A stretch of 64,000 bases of DNA from Psychrobacter sp. I-STPA6b (GCF_020662265.1 NZ_VEWM01000017.1:23123-87122); one strand, 5' to 3'; counted from the first letter of the stretch, positions 35,878 through 46,120 are shown. The notes: a model not told the origin generated them from the letters alone. Program-made: numbers and translations.

Positions 35878-38229
35878 ATGTCTAATACAAGCTTTTTGAG
35901 CACAATTACTAATAATCATAAGCGATCAGCAATTAAGTTCTTTCAGCTGACATCTTTATCATGTGCATTAGCTTTGGCTGGTTGTGGAGGCGGTGGTGGT
36001 ACTGTTGACTCAATTGACCCTAGACCAGATCTTGGTGTAGGCGGAAGCACAGGCGGTTCAGGAAGTGGCACAGGAACAGGCGGTGGCGAGACAGAGTCTG
36101 AAGTGAAAATTAAAAAAAGTGCGTTGGTTGATGTTGATGGCAACGCTATTAATTCAATTGGTTTAGAAGGTGCTTATTATCAAGTTGAAGTGGTTGATAA
36201 GGCAAATAAGCCCATTGCTAATGCCAAGGTTTCTTTTAGTATTGACGCACAAGGTGTGGTGTTAACACAAAGCACTTCTGGTTCTGTTTTAACAGACACC
36301 AATGGTATGGCTCAAATTTTCCTAAAACCACAGAATGCAGAAGTTTCAGGAGCCTATACAATTTCAGCTTTGGCAGATTTTGGTAATCAAACAGCAAATA
36401 GTAATAAAACATTCTCAGTACAAGCAACGAATGTTGTGCTTAGTAAGCTGACTATTGAAAATAAACAGTTGCCATCTGGTGGACAAACTCCTGTAAGTCT
36501 ACAAGTCACTGATACAAATGGTAAAGCGTTAAGTGGTGTATTGGTTAACTTAAATAGTAGTTGTGGTGATATTGTTGCCCAAGTGAGTTCTGATACAGAT
36601 GGGATGGTACGTGCTGTTTATAAAGCCATTAATGCTGATAACTCTCTGTGTGGTGGCAATGTGCGTCTATCAGCAAGCACAGGTAATAAGACACAATCTG
36701 AGACGATTGAAGTTGCCTCTCCTGAAGCAACATCTATCATCTACACTGCTAATGATTTGACCATGGGTATTCAAAATAGTGGCTCTTCTTCAACAGGGCA
36801 AATTGAGTTTACTGTTTACTCAAACTCATCTCCACTTGCAAATCAGAAAGTTGAGCTGTCACTAGAAAAAGCACCTTTAGGGCTGACTTTTGGTCCTGAG
36901 AAAAAAAGAGAGAGCTATATAGCGACTACGGATGAAAATGGTAAAGTTCAAGTCAATCTTTATCCAGGTAGTACGCCTGGTCCTGTTGAAGTGAAAGCAA
37001 CACTGGTCTCAGACGAAAATGTAAATGCATTATCAAAAAATATCACCGTTGCTAGCTCTCGAGTGACTCAAACAGGTCTTAGTATATCTTGGGAAAAAAA
37101 TGTACTAGATTGGAGTGCGGATGGAAATACAGCTGTTATACAAGCACGAATGTCAGATAGAAATGGTAATAAAGTACCTGACGGTACAGTAATTAACTTT
37201 ACAGCAGAAGGTGGGAAGATTACTTCGGACTGCTCTACAGTAGATGGTGTTTGTCAAGTAACGTTCTCTACCCAAAACTCACGCCCAGGAGATGGTCGAG
37301 TGAGTGTTTTAGCTGTGGCTGAGGGTGAAAAAGACTACATCGATACGAATGGCAATAATGCTTGGGATAAGGATGATATTTTTGTCTACAATATTGGTGA
37401 TACCTATCGTGATGATAATGAGAATCATAAGTATGATCAGGGTGAGTTCACTTATCCCTCAAAAGGTGGTAACCAAGCGTGTGAAAACAATTTAGATCAA
37501 TATATTAATTTAAAATTCCCAACCCTACCTGCTATCAAACGTACACAGTATAAAGCAAGATATGTGGCAGAGTTTGTCTATCCGAATCGACCTGATACAT
37601 GTAATGATGGTTTAGATGCTGTAGTAAGATATCAAGGCATTACTTTATTATCTGATAGTAATAATGCTAGATTTGTATTAGGTGATGTAGAGAATAAAGT
37701 GTTTACACCTCGACCAGAACAAGTGGTTAAAGGTAGTGACAACCTCATTTCTGTACGTATGAATAGTGGTGGATTTTATGATTTAAATCCAATGCCATCA
37801 GGTACTACGATTACTGGTGTTGCTAGTGATGAAACCTCATCTAAGCCAACGGCAGTAATCGTACCTTCTGGTACAAACAACTATGTCATTAAGGTTAATG
37901 GTGCTAATGCTAATAGCTTCATTACAGTTAAAAAAGGTGAAGTAGAGTTTCCTGTAACAACCAATGCAAATGGATCCGGTCAAACAGCACCATTTAGTAC
38001 AATCCCTGATGGAGATATTAGTATTGAGCAGGAAACTAAAGACTGTGAAGCTAGCCTTGTGGCAGGCGTTACAAAAGTCCCTGCAAATGTTGCTGTTGGT
38101 AAACCAGGTGATAATTTAGGAACTGTGACAACGTTTAAATTAAAGAACTGTCAAGCGGGAGATGAGTTTAAAGTAACCGCAACAGCACCTAATGGGAATG
38201 TGACTAGCTATACATATACTATTAAGTAA
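35878..38229 (+). CDS. Large Ig-like-domain surface lipoprotein with EF-hand-like loops
   Basis: 783 residues from the ATG at 35878, with GGAG eight bases upstream. The lipoprotein signal ends LALAGC (Cys36), followed by Gly-rich and Gly/Ser/Thr spacers. Then come about four Big_1/invasin-like Ig modules, each with a D-x-NG turn (TDTNGMAQI, SDTDGMVRA, TDENGKVQV, SDRNGNKVP). Near residues 490-520, DTNGNNAWDKDD and DDNENHKYDQGE look like two calcium-binding loops. A Cys-containing C-terminal region follows (TCNDGLD, KDCEASL, KNCQAG). It is probably an outer-membrane or surface adhesin-type protein. It is monocistronic with its own terminator. Confidence 0.85.
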   Translation: MSNTSFLSTITNNHKRSAIKFFQLTSLSCALALAGCGGGGGTVDSIDPRPDLGVGGSTGGSGSGTGTGGGETESEVKIKKSALVDVDGNAINSIGLEGAYYQVEVVDKANKPIANAKVSFSIDAQGVVLTQSTSGSVLTDTNGMAQIFLKPQNAEVSGAYTISALADFGNQTANSNKTFSVQATNVVLSKLTIENKQLPSGGQTPVSLQVTDTNGKALSGVLVNLNSSCGDIVAQVSSDTDGMVRAVYKAINADNSLCGGNVRLSASTGNKTQSETIEVASPEATSIIYTANDLTMGIQNSGSSSTGQIEFTVYSNSSPLANQKVELSLEKAPLGLTFGPEKKRESYIATTDENGKVQVNLYPGSTPGPVEVKATLVSDENVNALSKNITVASSRVTQTGLSISWEKNVLDWSADGNTAVIQARMSDRNGNKVPDGTVINFTAEGGKITSDCSTVDGVCQVTFSTQNSRPGDGRVSVLAVAEGEKDYIDTNGNNAWDKDDIFVYNIGDTYRDDNENHKYDQGEFTYPSKGGNQACENNLDQYINLKFPTLPAIKRTQYKARYVAEFVYPNRPDTCNDGLDAVVRYQGITLLSDSNNARFVLGDVENKVFTPRPEQVVKGSDNLISVRMNSGGFYDLNPMPSGTTITGVASDETSSKPTAVIVPSGTNNYVIKVNGANANSFITVKKGEVEFPVTTNANGSGQTAPFSTIPDGDISIEQETKDCEASLVAGVTKVPANVAVGKPGDNLGTVTTFKLKNCQAGDEFKVTATAPNGNVTSYTYTIK

Positions 38230-38307
38230 ATATAGTATGCTGTATCTACAGCAGATAACATAAACACTGAGTATTTTTTGGTGCAATTAACTATCTGATA
38301 GATGGAG

Positions 38308-38334
38308 ACCCTCAAGTATTCTTGGGGGTTTTTA
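38308..38334 (+). terminator. Intrinsic terminator of the Ig-like lipoprotein gene
   Basis: ACCCTCAAG pairs with CTTGGGGGT (one G-T pair) around TATT, followed by T. Confidence 0.85.
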
Positions 38335-38455
38335 TTTATGTGAATACAAAGGCTTTTAGAAAGTAGATAGGGATAAAATATAAAACTTATTGTCTTTATA
38401 TGTGATACAGCTTTACAATATTGCCCCTATGATAACTTGAATAGAATAGATTCTT

Positions 38456-39367
38456 ATGAAAACAACATCAGCAAACTTTGCTACGCTACCAAGTGTGGCA
38501 CCATCAACAAAAGAAACAGCCACTTTACTAGTACAATGCCAAGATCAGGCAGGTATTGTGCAGGCTGTCTCAGGTTTTATTTATGAGCAGGGCGCAAATA
38601 TTATTACTTTAGATCAATACTCAACTGCGCATGAAGGCGGGCAGTATTTTATGCGTGTTGAGTTTGCATTGGCTGGTTTCTCAGAGGTGCTTAGTAGTTT
38701 TGAGGAACAGTTTGCACAACAGGTTGCTAGTAAATATCAGATGGACTGGCAGTTGCATGATAATACAGCAAAGTATCAGGTTGGTATTTTAGTTTCAAAG
38801 TTTGACCATGCACTTTTGGATTTATTATGGCGTCATCAGCGTGGTCTGCTTGATTGCGATATTACGTGTGTGGTGAGCAACCATGAAGATTTGCGTCAAG
38901 CGGTAGAAAACTTTGGAATTGAGTTTCATCATGTCCCTGTAACAAAGGAAAATAAAGCGCAGGCTGAGGCACAAATTCATGAGTTAATGGCGCATAATGA
39001 TTTATTGGTTTTAGCACGTTATATGCAGATTTTATCAGCAGATTTTGTTGCTAAGTGGTCAATGCGTATTATCAATATTCATCATTCATTCTTACCAGCA
39101 TTTGTTGGTGCAGACCCTTATCGACAAGCATTTGAAAAAGGGGTGAAGTTGATTGGTGCAACGGCTCATTATGTGACTGCTGAGCTGGATCAAGGTCCTA
39201 TTATTGAGCAAGATGTACATCGAGTGACACACCGTCAAGGTGTTGCTGATTTACGGGCAATTGGACGTGATGTAGAGCGTAACGTCTTGGCTAGAGCTGT
39301 AAACTGGCATGTACAAAATCGGGTGATTGTCACAGGTAATAAAACCATTGTTTTTAATGAGCTTTAG
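38456..39367 (+). CDS. purU: Formyltetrahydrofolate deformylase
   Basis: 303 residues. An N-terminal ACT domain (LLVQCQDQAGIVQAVSGFIYEQGANI) precedes a formyltransferase-type hydrolase domain with ILVSKFDHALLDLLWRH, LARYMQILS and the active-site INIHHSFLPAF with DQGPII. It hydrolyses 10-formyl-THF to formate and THF, balancing one-carbon pools and supplying formate to purine synthesis. The ACT domain suggests allosteric control by glycine or methionine, as in E. coli. It is bounded by terminators. Confidence 0.95.
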   Translation: MKTTSANFATLPSVAPSTKETATLLVQCQDQAGIVQAVSGFIYEQGANIITLDQYSTAHEGGQYFMRVEFALAGFSEVLSSFEEQFAQQVASKYQMDWQLHDNTAKYQVGILVSKFDHALLDLLWRHQRGLLDCDITCVVSNHEDLRQAVENFGIEFHHVPVTKENKAQAEAQIHELMAHNDLLVLARYMQILSADFVAKWSMRIINIHHSFLPAFVGADPYRQAFEKGVKLIGATAHYVTAELDQGPIIEQDVHRVTHRQGVADLRAIGRDVERNVLARAVNWHVQNRVIVTGNKTIVFNEL

Positions 39368-39399
39368 GTTTTAGTATTCTTTGGCTGTACTGTAGATAC

Positions 39400-39431
39400 A
39401 AAAAAGAGCTGTGTAAAAACAGCTCTTTTTT
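39400..39431. terminator. Bidirectional terminator between purU and the hydratase gene
   Basis: AAAAAAGAGCTGT pairs with ACAGCTCTTTTTT around a six-base loop. Confidence 0.9.
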
Positions 39432-39462
39432 ATACTATAAACTACCAAGAGAGGGTCAGATA

Positions 39463-40248
39463 TTATTGAGTAACGGTGATTGAGATATCGCCAATATTAG
39501 GAAAAATACCTGTAAATGTCCCCGTTTCTAGTGGAACAGGGCTACCAAATGAGCCAGATGATATAAACATACCTGCGTTGATATGCAGACCATGTGAGGC
39601 AAGTTTTTGTACCAGCCATTGGATGGCATTGGCTGGATGATTAAGAACGATGCTGGCAGGTTCAATTAACAAGGTAGCATTATCTTTTTGCAGTTCACCC
39701 GTTGTTGAGCCAATGGCGTCATAACTTGCTTGGATTGGCTCGCCAAGGCAGACATATCCACCGACTGCACCATCAACACACAAATGCTCTTTACTCATAT
39801 TAGCAAACCAGTTGTTATAACGAGAGTCTGGAATCTCTAAACAAGGCGCGATAAGACATTTTTGGCACAGTTGCTCTGGTGTGTCTGTGGGGAGTAGACG
39901 CTCTTGGGCAATAAATGCCAGCTCAAGCTCAATCAGAGCACTATGGACATCATGAGTTAGGGATAGTGGTTGGGTATGCTCCCAAACTTGTTGCTCACTC
40001 AGTTGACCATAAATTGGTTCTAGTGAGTTAAAGATTTTGAGAGTTTGCTCATTAGTCATACTGATTTTATAGCCTGCCAGATGTTCTCCATGTGCCAGTT
40101 TTTGTGCAGTAACCGCGTGCTGGATATGATATGCCTGCTCAAGTGTTAGATTAGGTATCATCTGGTTAGTATCAATGGTTGTATGGGTGTGATAGGCTTT
40201 AAAGATAATCTCAACCAATTGTGTGGGGGAGAGTGGCGTTGTCATCAC
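39463..40248 (-). CDS. MhpD-like 2-keto-4-pentenoate hydratase/decarboxylase family protein
   Basis: 261 residues of the fumarylacetoacetase-like fold. AGYKISMTNEQ is the N-terminal substrate loop, and IELELAFIA contains the metal-binding Glu-x-Glu pattern. CLEIPDSRYNNW and MFISSGSFGSPVPLETG are hallmarks of the MhpD/DmpH/HpaH type. These enzymes add water to, or decarboxylate, dienoate products of aromatic meta-cleavage. No other aromatic-degradation gene is present in the window, so the substrate is open. It is the last gene of a minus-strand run after coaX. Confidence 0.85.
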   Translation of the reverse strand: MMTTPLSPTQLVEIIFKAYHTHTTIDTNQMIPNLTLEQAYHIQHAVTAQKLAHGEHLAGYKISMTNEQTLKIFNSLEPIYGQLSEQQVWEHTQPLSLTHDVHSALIELELAFIAQERLLPTDTPEQLCQKCLIAPCLEIPDSRYNNWFANMSKEHLCVDGAVGGYVCLGEPIQASYDAIGSTTGELQKDNATLLIEPASIVLNHPANAIQWLVQKLASHGLHINAGMFISSGSFGSPVPLETGTFTGIFPNIGDISITVTQ

Positions 40249-40298
40249 AATATCCTTATAGTGTTTTTTATCATGGTGTTTTTATCAAAAGCTACTTT

Positions 40299-41018
40299 TT
40301 AGTTAAAGAATCGTATCAATCCATTGAGAAGCAAGTCTTCACGAATATGTAAAGGGTGGTCAATATGTTGTGCTAGGATAGATGCATCACCCCCTGTCAT
40401 AATCAGCTCAAAGTTAGGATGACGACGGCTGATTTCATTTACTGCACCAACAATTGATAATAAGATTCCACGATGAACAGCATCGGCAGTGGTTGTGCCT
40501 TGGGCGATGCTATCAAATGTACCGTTTGAGATACTGATTTGTTTTGTGCCAGAAAATAGGGCTTCTCGTTGTAGATAAATATTAGGGAAGATATATCCAC
40601 CCAGATGGTGTGCATGGTCAACCAAGTCAATAGTGACTGCAGTGCCACAGCCGATGACACATTGACGTTTTTTGCTATCAACAGCCCCTAAAAGCTGTAG
40701 CCAGCGATCTACACCAAGTTGACTTGGCTCATAGTCACTTTTGAGTAAGCTATGATTGGCATCAACATGTACAAACTTAAATGGAATAGATAAATGGCTT
40801 AGTGATTCTGCAATTTGTGTATTAATCTGCTCACCGAGAACAGAAGAAATGCCAATAAAAGCAGGGGCTAATTGTTGGAAGCGGTCTGTTAAGCCCATTA
40901 ACAGCTCTGCAGGTGCTTGTAGGTGCTGTTTGGCATCATGAGCGACAACTTGAGTGATGTCATCTGTTAGCCAATATTTTAAGCGTGTGTTCCCTAAGTC
41001 AAGCCATAATTGTGTCAT
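40299..41018 (-). CDS. coaX: Type III pantothenate kinase
   Basis: 239 residues of the ASKHA fold. LDLGNTRLKYW is the N-terminal phosphate motif, LGVDRWLQLLGA binds pantothenate, and GCGTAVTIDLV and LGGYIFPN are the following CoaX motifs. It catalyses the first step of CoA synthesis, ATP plus pantothenate, and is not feedback-inhibited by CoA. The downstream MhpD-like gene starts 50 bases away on the same strand. Confidence 0.95.
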   Translation of the reverse strand: MTQLWLDLGNTRLKYWLTDDITQVVAHDAKQHLQAPAELLMGLTDRFQQLAPAFIGISSVLGEQINTQIAESLSHLSIPFKFVHVDANHSLLKSDYEPSQLGVDRWLQLLGAVDSKKRQCVIGCGTAVTIDLVDHAHHLGGYIFPNIYLQREALFSGTKQISISNGTFDSIAQGTTTADAVHRGILLSIVGAVNEISRRHPNFELIMTGGDASILAQHIDHPLHIREDLLLNGLIRFFN

Positions 41019-41162
41019 AACACGTTATTCCATTATCGTGATGGTGTGTGGTAAGAAGTTAATAAGTATAACCAATAATAACAAAGCTGATAGTGACCTC
41101 AATCAATGGTTCATAATAATCAAGCTTTGTTAGTAGGTTTGGTTTGTGATAAAGCTTATAGA

Positions 41163-41552
41163 TTAGCTGGGTTCACGTGACTCAGCAGATAGGGCGGCAA
41201 GTGCCTCTGGAGAAGACCATAATCCCTCTAAATCATAGAACTCTCGGGCTTGTGGTGTCATGACATGAACAACCACTGCACCCAAGTCAATAAGTGTCCA
41301 GTCACTGTCTTTTTCACCTTCTCGTCCTAGAGGCATAAAATCTTCTTTTTTGGCAACAGCACCAACGTGATCTGCCAGTGCTTTGACATGGCGTTTTGAA
41401 GTGGCATCAGCAATGACAATATAATCCATGACATCGGTGAGATGGGCAACTTCAAGAACAGTAATATTTTTTGCTTTCACATCTTCTAAGGCTTCTTGAA
41501 CCAGTGCAAGACAGTGATTTAGGCGTTCTGTACTCATTAACTTTTGGGTCAT
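41163..41552 (-). CDS. rsfS: Ribosomal silencing factor RsfS
   Basis: About 129 residues from the ATG at 41552, which seems better than the long frame start at 41594; another ATG lies five codons in. DVMDYIVIADATSKRHVKALAD and DWTLIDLGAVVVHVMTPQAREFYDLEGLW are the conserved RsfS/Iojap core. It binds uL14 and blocks subunit joining in stationary phase. It is downstream of nadD on the same strand, the standard nadD-rsfS pairing in bacteria. Confidence 0.94.
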   Translation of the reverse strand: MTQKLMSTERLNHCLALVQEALEDVKAKNITVLEVAHLTDVMDYIVIADATSKRHVKALADHVGAVAKKEDFMPLGREGEKDSDWTLIDLGAVVVHVMTPQAREFYDLEGLWSSPEALAALSAESREPS

Positions 41553-41754
41553 AAAAATTCGACTCTTTAAATAATTGCTGATAATCAATAACAAGTTACT
41601 TTGCTGTATTAACGTTTGATGTGTCTATACTGGATGGATTATGAATAGTGACATACAAGAATAGAGACATACAAAGCTTATTTGCATTTAAGTATAGCAG
41701 GATTAAAACATTAAAACATCGTTGATCAGTTTGTTATCAAGTTTACTATGGGTT

Positions 41755-42507
41755 TCACCAGTCAGATTCATGATATAAATCATGTTGTACAATGTAACGA
41801 TAGACACTGACAGGTAAGTTAAGTAAAGGTTGATAGTGGTTTTGCTGATACTGGATGTTTATTTGTTTTCGGATATCTCGGCTAGAAATGCTTGGGGTGA
41901 CTTGGTTGTCTATATAGATATGTCCATGTGTGGTAGTTTTCAAGTCTTGTGCTTGTTGACATACTTGTATTTGTAGTGCTTGAGGCAGAGCGTTTTTAAT
42001 GTCTTGCACACTTTGCCACTGTTCCCGTGGGAATATCCATAAATGCGCTAGGGTTGTAAGTTGTAAGCCAGAGCGCCACTTTTCAAGGCTGTTAGCACTG
42101 TCTGCCCCCATGATAAAGATGATGCTATCGTCTGGATAGCGTTGACGTAGCACCTGTAGGGTGTCAATGGTATAGGTTGGAGGTGTTTGCCAAAGTTCTA
42201 ACTCACAAATATTCAGGTTAATGCCACTATTTATAGACATTGATGAGTGATGATAGTCTGCAATGGCAAGCTGAATCATATGCAGGCGATGCTCTGGCGC
42301 AATGCTGGTCGCTTTAAATGGTGAACGTGCAGTCGGTAGAAATGAGGCATCAACAGGCGTTTGAATGGGCTCTGTTGTTAGTAAGCGCTTCGCTGTATGA
42401 TGCAATAATGAGACATGACTGTGATGGATAGGGTTAAAAGAGCCCCCTAAAAATAGGCGAACTACAGGTGGTTTAACTGATGACATGAATAATGGTTGAT
42501 GGGTCAT
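41755..42507 (-). CDS. nadD: Nicotinate-nucleotide adenylyltransferase
   Basis: 250 residues. FLGGSFNPIHHSHVSLL is the nucleotidyltransferase GxFxPxHxxH motif; FIMGADSANSLEKW and SISSRDIRKQI (the ISSxxIR motif) are near the end. It makes deamido-NAD from NaMN and ATP. The protein is slightly longer than E. coli NadD (213), with an N-terminal lead of about 15 residues; the ATG at Met8 (42486) is an alternative start. Confidence 0.94.
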   Translation of the reverse strand: MTHQPLFMSSVKPPVVRLFLGGSFNPIHHSHVSLLHHTAKRLLTTEPIQTPVDASFLPTARSPFKATSIAPEHRLHMIQLAIADYHHSSMSINSGINLNICELELWQTPPTYTIDTLQVLRQRYPDDSIIFIMGADSANSLEKWRSGLQLTTLAHLWIFPREQWQSVQDIKNALPQALQIQVCQQAQDLKTTTHGHIYIDNQVTPSISSRDIRKQINIQYQQNHYQPLLNLPVSVYRYIVQHDLYHESDW

Positions 42508-42569
42508 AAATGACTGTCAATGATGATAAATGAGTCTGCGGGGTAAAGAAAGAGCAGGAAAAATATAAT

Positions 42570-42615
42570 AAATAGACGCCCTAGCACCCAGATGATGCTA
42601 AGGGGGCGTCTATTT
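42570..42615 (-). terminator. Terminator of ackA-pta
   Basis: AAATAGACGCCC with an adjoining AGCA pairs with TGCT and GGGGCGTCTATTT. On the minus strand it lies just after pta and runs into a T-rich stretch. Confidence 0.8.
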
Positions 42616-42663
42616 GGATTATTGTTCAGCACTTATACTAGCAAGTAAATAATAAGCAATTAT

Positions 42664-44811
42664 TTACACCTCAGGGCTAGAAGCTTGTATTGCTGTTAGT
42701 GCAATGGTATAGACAATATCGTCTACCAATGCACCACGCGACAAGTCATTGACAGGCTTATTCAAGCCCTGCAACATCGGACCAACACTGATAACATTGG
42801 CACTGCGCTGTACAGCTTTATAGGTCGTATTACCAGTATTGAGGTCAGGGAAGATAAAGACATTCGCCTGTCCTGCTACGGGTGAGTCTGGTGCTTTTTG
42901 TTTACCGACACTGCTGACAAAGGCTGCATCATATTGCAATGGCCCATCTACAACCAGATGAGGAGCACGCTCACGGACAATTTGGGTGGCTTGTTTGACT
43001 TTTTCAACATCTGCACCAGTACCAGATGTTCCTGTTGAATAGCTAATCATAGCGACTTTGGGGTCAATGCCAAAGGCTTTAGCAGAAGCGGCTGACTGAA
43101 TGGCGATTTCTGCCAACTCTTCAGCATTTGGGTCTGGATTGATGGCACAGTCACCATAAACAACGACCTGTTCAGGTAATAGCATAAAGAAGATAGAAGA
43201 GACCAATGAATAGTCTGGTGCTGTCTTGATAAACTGGAATGCAGGACGGACTGTATTTGCTGTGGTGTGTACTGCACCTGAGACTAAACCATCAACTTCA
43301 CCTAGATACAGCATGATAGTACCGAGGACAACGGTATCTTTTAGCTGTTCGGTAGCAACTGGCTCAGTTAATTTGCCTTTACGACGCTCAATCATTGCAG
43401 CGATGTATTTTTCTTGGTTAATACTCTCTGGGTCTATGATTTCTATATCATCTGGAAGGTCAATACCACGATTTTTTGCCACTTCTTGCACATCTTCTTT
43501 TTTGGCTAGTAGCACACACTGAGCAATGCCTCGGCTTTGGCAGATAGCTGCTGCCTCAACTGTGCGAGGCTCAGAGCCTTCTGGTAAAACGATGCGCATA
43601 TGGCTTTGCTGTGCTTTTTTGACCACTTGATGACGAAATGCTGAGGGTGATAAGCGTGGTTGGTGATGACGCTCAAAGTAGCTTTTGAGCCACTCAAGGT
43701 CAAGGTGTGCTGCCACAAATCGTGTGACATCAGCAGCACGTTCAGTATCGTCGCTGGGAATTTCATTACTAATATTAGATAGGTTCTGCACTGTTTCAAA
43801 GCTGTCTGTTTTGACACTCATCACTGGCATACCTGTTTTTAATGCTTGTCGGCAGAGGTCAATTACTGTGTCATTGGGGATGATGCCACCAGTTAAAACA
43901 ATACCTGCCATAGGGATACCATTCATGGCAGCCAGAGCCGTTGCCAATAGTAAGTCATCACGATCACCTGGTGTCACAATGAGGGTGCCACGACTAAAGA
44001 CACTACCAACACGTGAGACAGTACGAGCTGTTAAGCTGGTTTTTAGCACACGACGATTTTTTGCATCACCTTCATGTAGCCAAGTTGCGCCTAGCTCTTG
44101 GGCGATATCCCATGTTCGTGGTACAGATAATGTGTTACTAAATGGCACGACACCGATTAGGTGAAACTTGTCGGTACCAAAAGCAGGTGAGTGCGAAGCC
44201 ATCGCCTGCAAAAAGCTATCATCAAGACTAAACTTGGCTTGACCAGGTGCAACAGGCTGTGTTTCAAAAGTATTTGGAATGTTATGCACACGCATCAAGA
44301 TACAACCAAGTGTGCGACCACTAGATAGCCCACCATAGTCTCGCGCATACATGTCAAGTTTATCAGCCAGTTGCTCTGGATTATTAATATCCGCACTACT
44401 GACTAAGATGACTTTGGCATCTAGGGCATTGGCTAGGGCATAGTTGACATGAGTGGCGTAGCTTGCCTCAGTGGTAGGTACTAATCCTTCACAGATAACA
44501 ACATCACAGTCTTCATCTATCTGGTTAAAGTTAAATACCACTTCTTCCATCAGTGTATCAAGTTGGTCATCACCAATCATACGCTCAATACGCTGGCGAG
44601 GAATAGAAGCTGGAGGATTGAGTCCAAAGGCATGCTTTGCCAAATCGCTGGTACTATCAAGGCTATGTTGTTTATCTAATGTATCATCTTGCAAAAATGG
44701 CTTCATAAAGCCTGCTTTGATACCTGTATAATCTAATGCTCGAATAAGCCCTAAAGCAGCAGAAGTTAAGCCAATCCCACGACTGGTTGGTACAAGTAAA
44801 ATAGTTTGCAT
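42664..44811 (-). CDS. pta: Phosphate acetyltransferase
   Basis: 715 residues of the long, three-domain form. An N-terminal P-loop-like NTPase/DtbS-type region (VPTSRGIGLTSAALGL) is followed by a DRTGG domain and the C-terminal PTA catalytic domain, with MRIVLPEGSEPRTVEAA and MISYSTGTSGTGADVEKV. It interconverts acetyl-CoA and acetyl phosphate. It lies 115 bases downstream of ackA on the same strand, so the two form the acetate overflow/assimilation operon. The length agrees with the E. coli enzyme (714). Confidence 0.97.
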   Translation of the reverse strand: MQTILLVPTSRGIGLTSAALGLIRALDYTGIKAGFMKPFLQDDTLDKQHSLDSTSDLAKHAFGLNPPASIPRQRIERMIGDDQLDTLMEEVVFNFNQIDEDCDVVICEGLVPTTEASYATHVNYALANALDAKVILVSSADINNPEQLADKLDMYARDYGGLSSGRTLGCILMRVHNIPNTFETQPVAPGQAKFSLDDSFLQAMASHSPAFGTDKFHLIGVVPFSNTLSVPRTWDIAQELGATWLHEGDAKNRRVLKTSLTARTVSRVGSVFSRGTLIVTPGDRDDLLLATALAAMNGIPMAGIVLTGGIIPNDTVIDLCRQALKTGMPVMSVKTDSFETVQNLSNISNEIPSDDTERAADVTRFVAAHLDLEWLKSYFERHHQPRLSPSAFRHQVVKKAQQSHMRIVLPEGSEPRTVEAAAICQSRGIAQCVLLAKKEDVQEVAKNRGIDLPDDIEIIDPESINQEKYIAAMIERRKGKLTEPVATEQLKDTVVLGTIMLYLGEVDGLVSGAVHTTANTVRPAFQFIKTAPDYSLVSSIFFMLLPEQVVVYGDCAINPDPNAEELAEIAIQSAASAKAFGIDPKVAMISYSTGTSGTGADVEKVKQATQIVRERAPHLVVDGPLQYDAAFVSSVGKQKAPDSPVAGQANVFIFPDLNTGNTTYKAVQRSANVISVGPMLQGLNKPVNDLSRGALVDDIVYTIALTAIQASSPEV

Positions 44812-44926
44812 AATTTAAGTTCCTAATTTCACTTTTTTAAGTTTTAATTTTTTATCAATTATTGCAAAGTTGATTATGATTGCTACACAGAAACCATCAT
44901 CATGACTTGCTGATAACCAACCTCAA

Positions 44927-46120
44927 TTAATCAGCCATACCCAATGCTTCACGAGTTTCTTGAGCAATACGGAATTCTTCATCCGTTGGAATAACCCAAA
45001 GCTCAAGCTGGCTATCAGCATGATGGAAGCTACCTTCATTTCCACGAATTAAAGCAGCATTCTTGTCATTATCAATTTTGATATTAAAGTGACGCATGAC
45101 TTCTAAAATATTACGACGAATAAGGTCTGAGTTTTCACCGATGCCACCAGTAAAGACAATACCTGTAAACTCTGGTAAGGCACAGCTTAATGATGCTAAG
45201 TATTTACCTGCACGATAGCAAAACATCTCAAGTGCCAGTTTTGCATCTGCATTACCTTCATTAGCAGCTTGTTCAATGGTACGCATATCATTGGATAGAC
45301 CAGACACACCAAGTAGTCCACTTTGTTTGTTGAGCATCGTATCTATCTCTTCTAGGCTCATGTCCAACGTGCGTTTGAGGTGGATATGTAAACCAGGGTC
45401 AACATCGCCACTGCGTGTTCCCATCATCAGTCCTTCTAAAGGTGTGATGCCCATACTGGTATCAAGACTTTTTCCGTCATAAATAGCAGCCGCTGAGCAA
45501 CCGTTGCCTAAGTGTGCCGTTAGCCAGCCATGTTTACCTGTAGCAGAGGTTAGGGTGCTAGCACGGTCTGATACATAGGCATGTGATGTGCCATGAAAGC
45601 CATAACGGCGGACCTTTTCTTCATCATATAGTGCTTTAGGGATAGCATAGCGGTAAGCCACAGGAGGCATGGTTTGGTGGAATGCGGTATCAAATACCAC
45701 CACTTGTGGTAAATCAGGGTAGATGGCATTCACAGCTTCTATACCCAAAGCATTTGCAGGGTTATGCAGTGGTGCTAATACTTTAAGGCGCTTAACTTCT
45801 TCTAATACGTGCGGTGTCACCTTGACTGCTTCAGAGAATTCCCGCCCACCATGCACGACACGGTGACCTACAGCGATGGGTTTATATTTTTCAAGTAGTG
45901 CTAAAATCTTTTGTAGTGCCAGTTTATGACTACCACCAGCAATGTTAATTTCTTGTTTTTCACCATCTAAGTCAGTGTGCTTAATACGTGCAGTATCTAA
46001 GCCAAGATTTTCAGCCAGTCCTGTGATACGAGTTTGGTTGTCTTCACTAATCAAAGCATATTTGATAGAAGAAGAGCCACAGTTTAAAACTAGGGTGGGG
46101 TTATCGATTGTATGACTCAT
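44927..46120 (-). CDS. ackA: Acetate kinase
   Basis: 397 residues from the ATG at 46120, with AGGA nine bases upstream; the frame extends 11 codons further. VLNCGSSSIKYALI, GHRVVHGGREFSE, YRYGFHGTSHAYVS-type (here RRYGFHGTSH) and FTGGIGENS are acetate kinase signatures. It converts acetyl phosphate and ADP to acetate and ATP, and works with Pta. It is divergent from lptM; the 190-base gap holds a 16-base near-palindrome (46210-46225) of unknown meaning. Confidence 0.97.
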   Translation of the reverse strand: MSHTIDNPTLVLNCGSSSIKYALISEDNQTRITGLAENLGLDTARIKHTDLDGEKQEINIAGGSHKLALQKILALLEKYKPIAVGHRVVHGGREFSEAVKVTPHVLEEVKRLKVLAPLHNPANALGIEAVNAIYPDLPQVVVFDTAFHQTMPPVAYRYAIPKALYDEEKVRRYGFHGTSHAYVSDRASTLTSATGKHGWLTAHLGNGCSAAAIYDGKSLDTSMGITPLEGLMMGTRSGDVDPGLHIHLKRTLDMSLEEIDTMLNKQSGLLGVSGLSNDMRTIEQAANEGNADAKLALEMFCYRAGKYLASLSCALPEFTGIVFTGGIGENSDLIRRNILEVMRHFNIKIDNDKNAALIRGNEGSFHHADSQLELWVIPTDEEFRIAQETREALGMAD

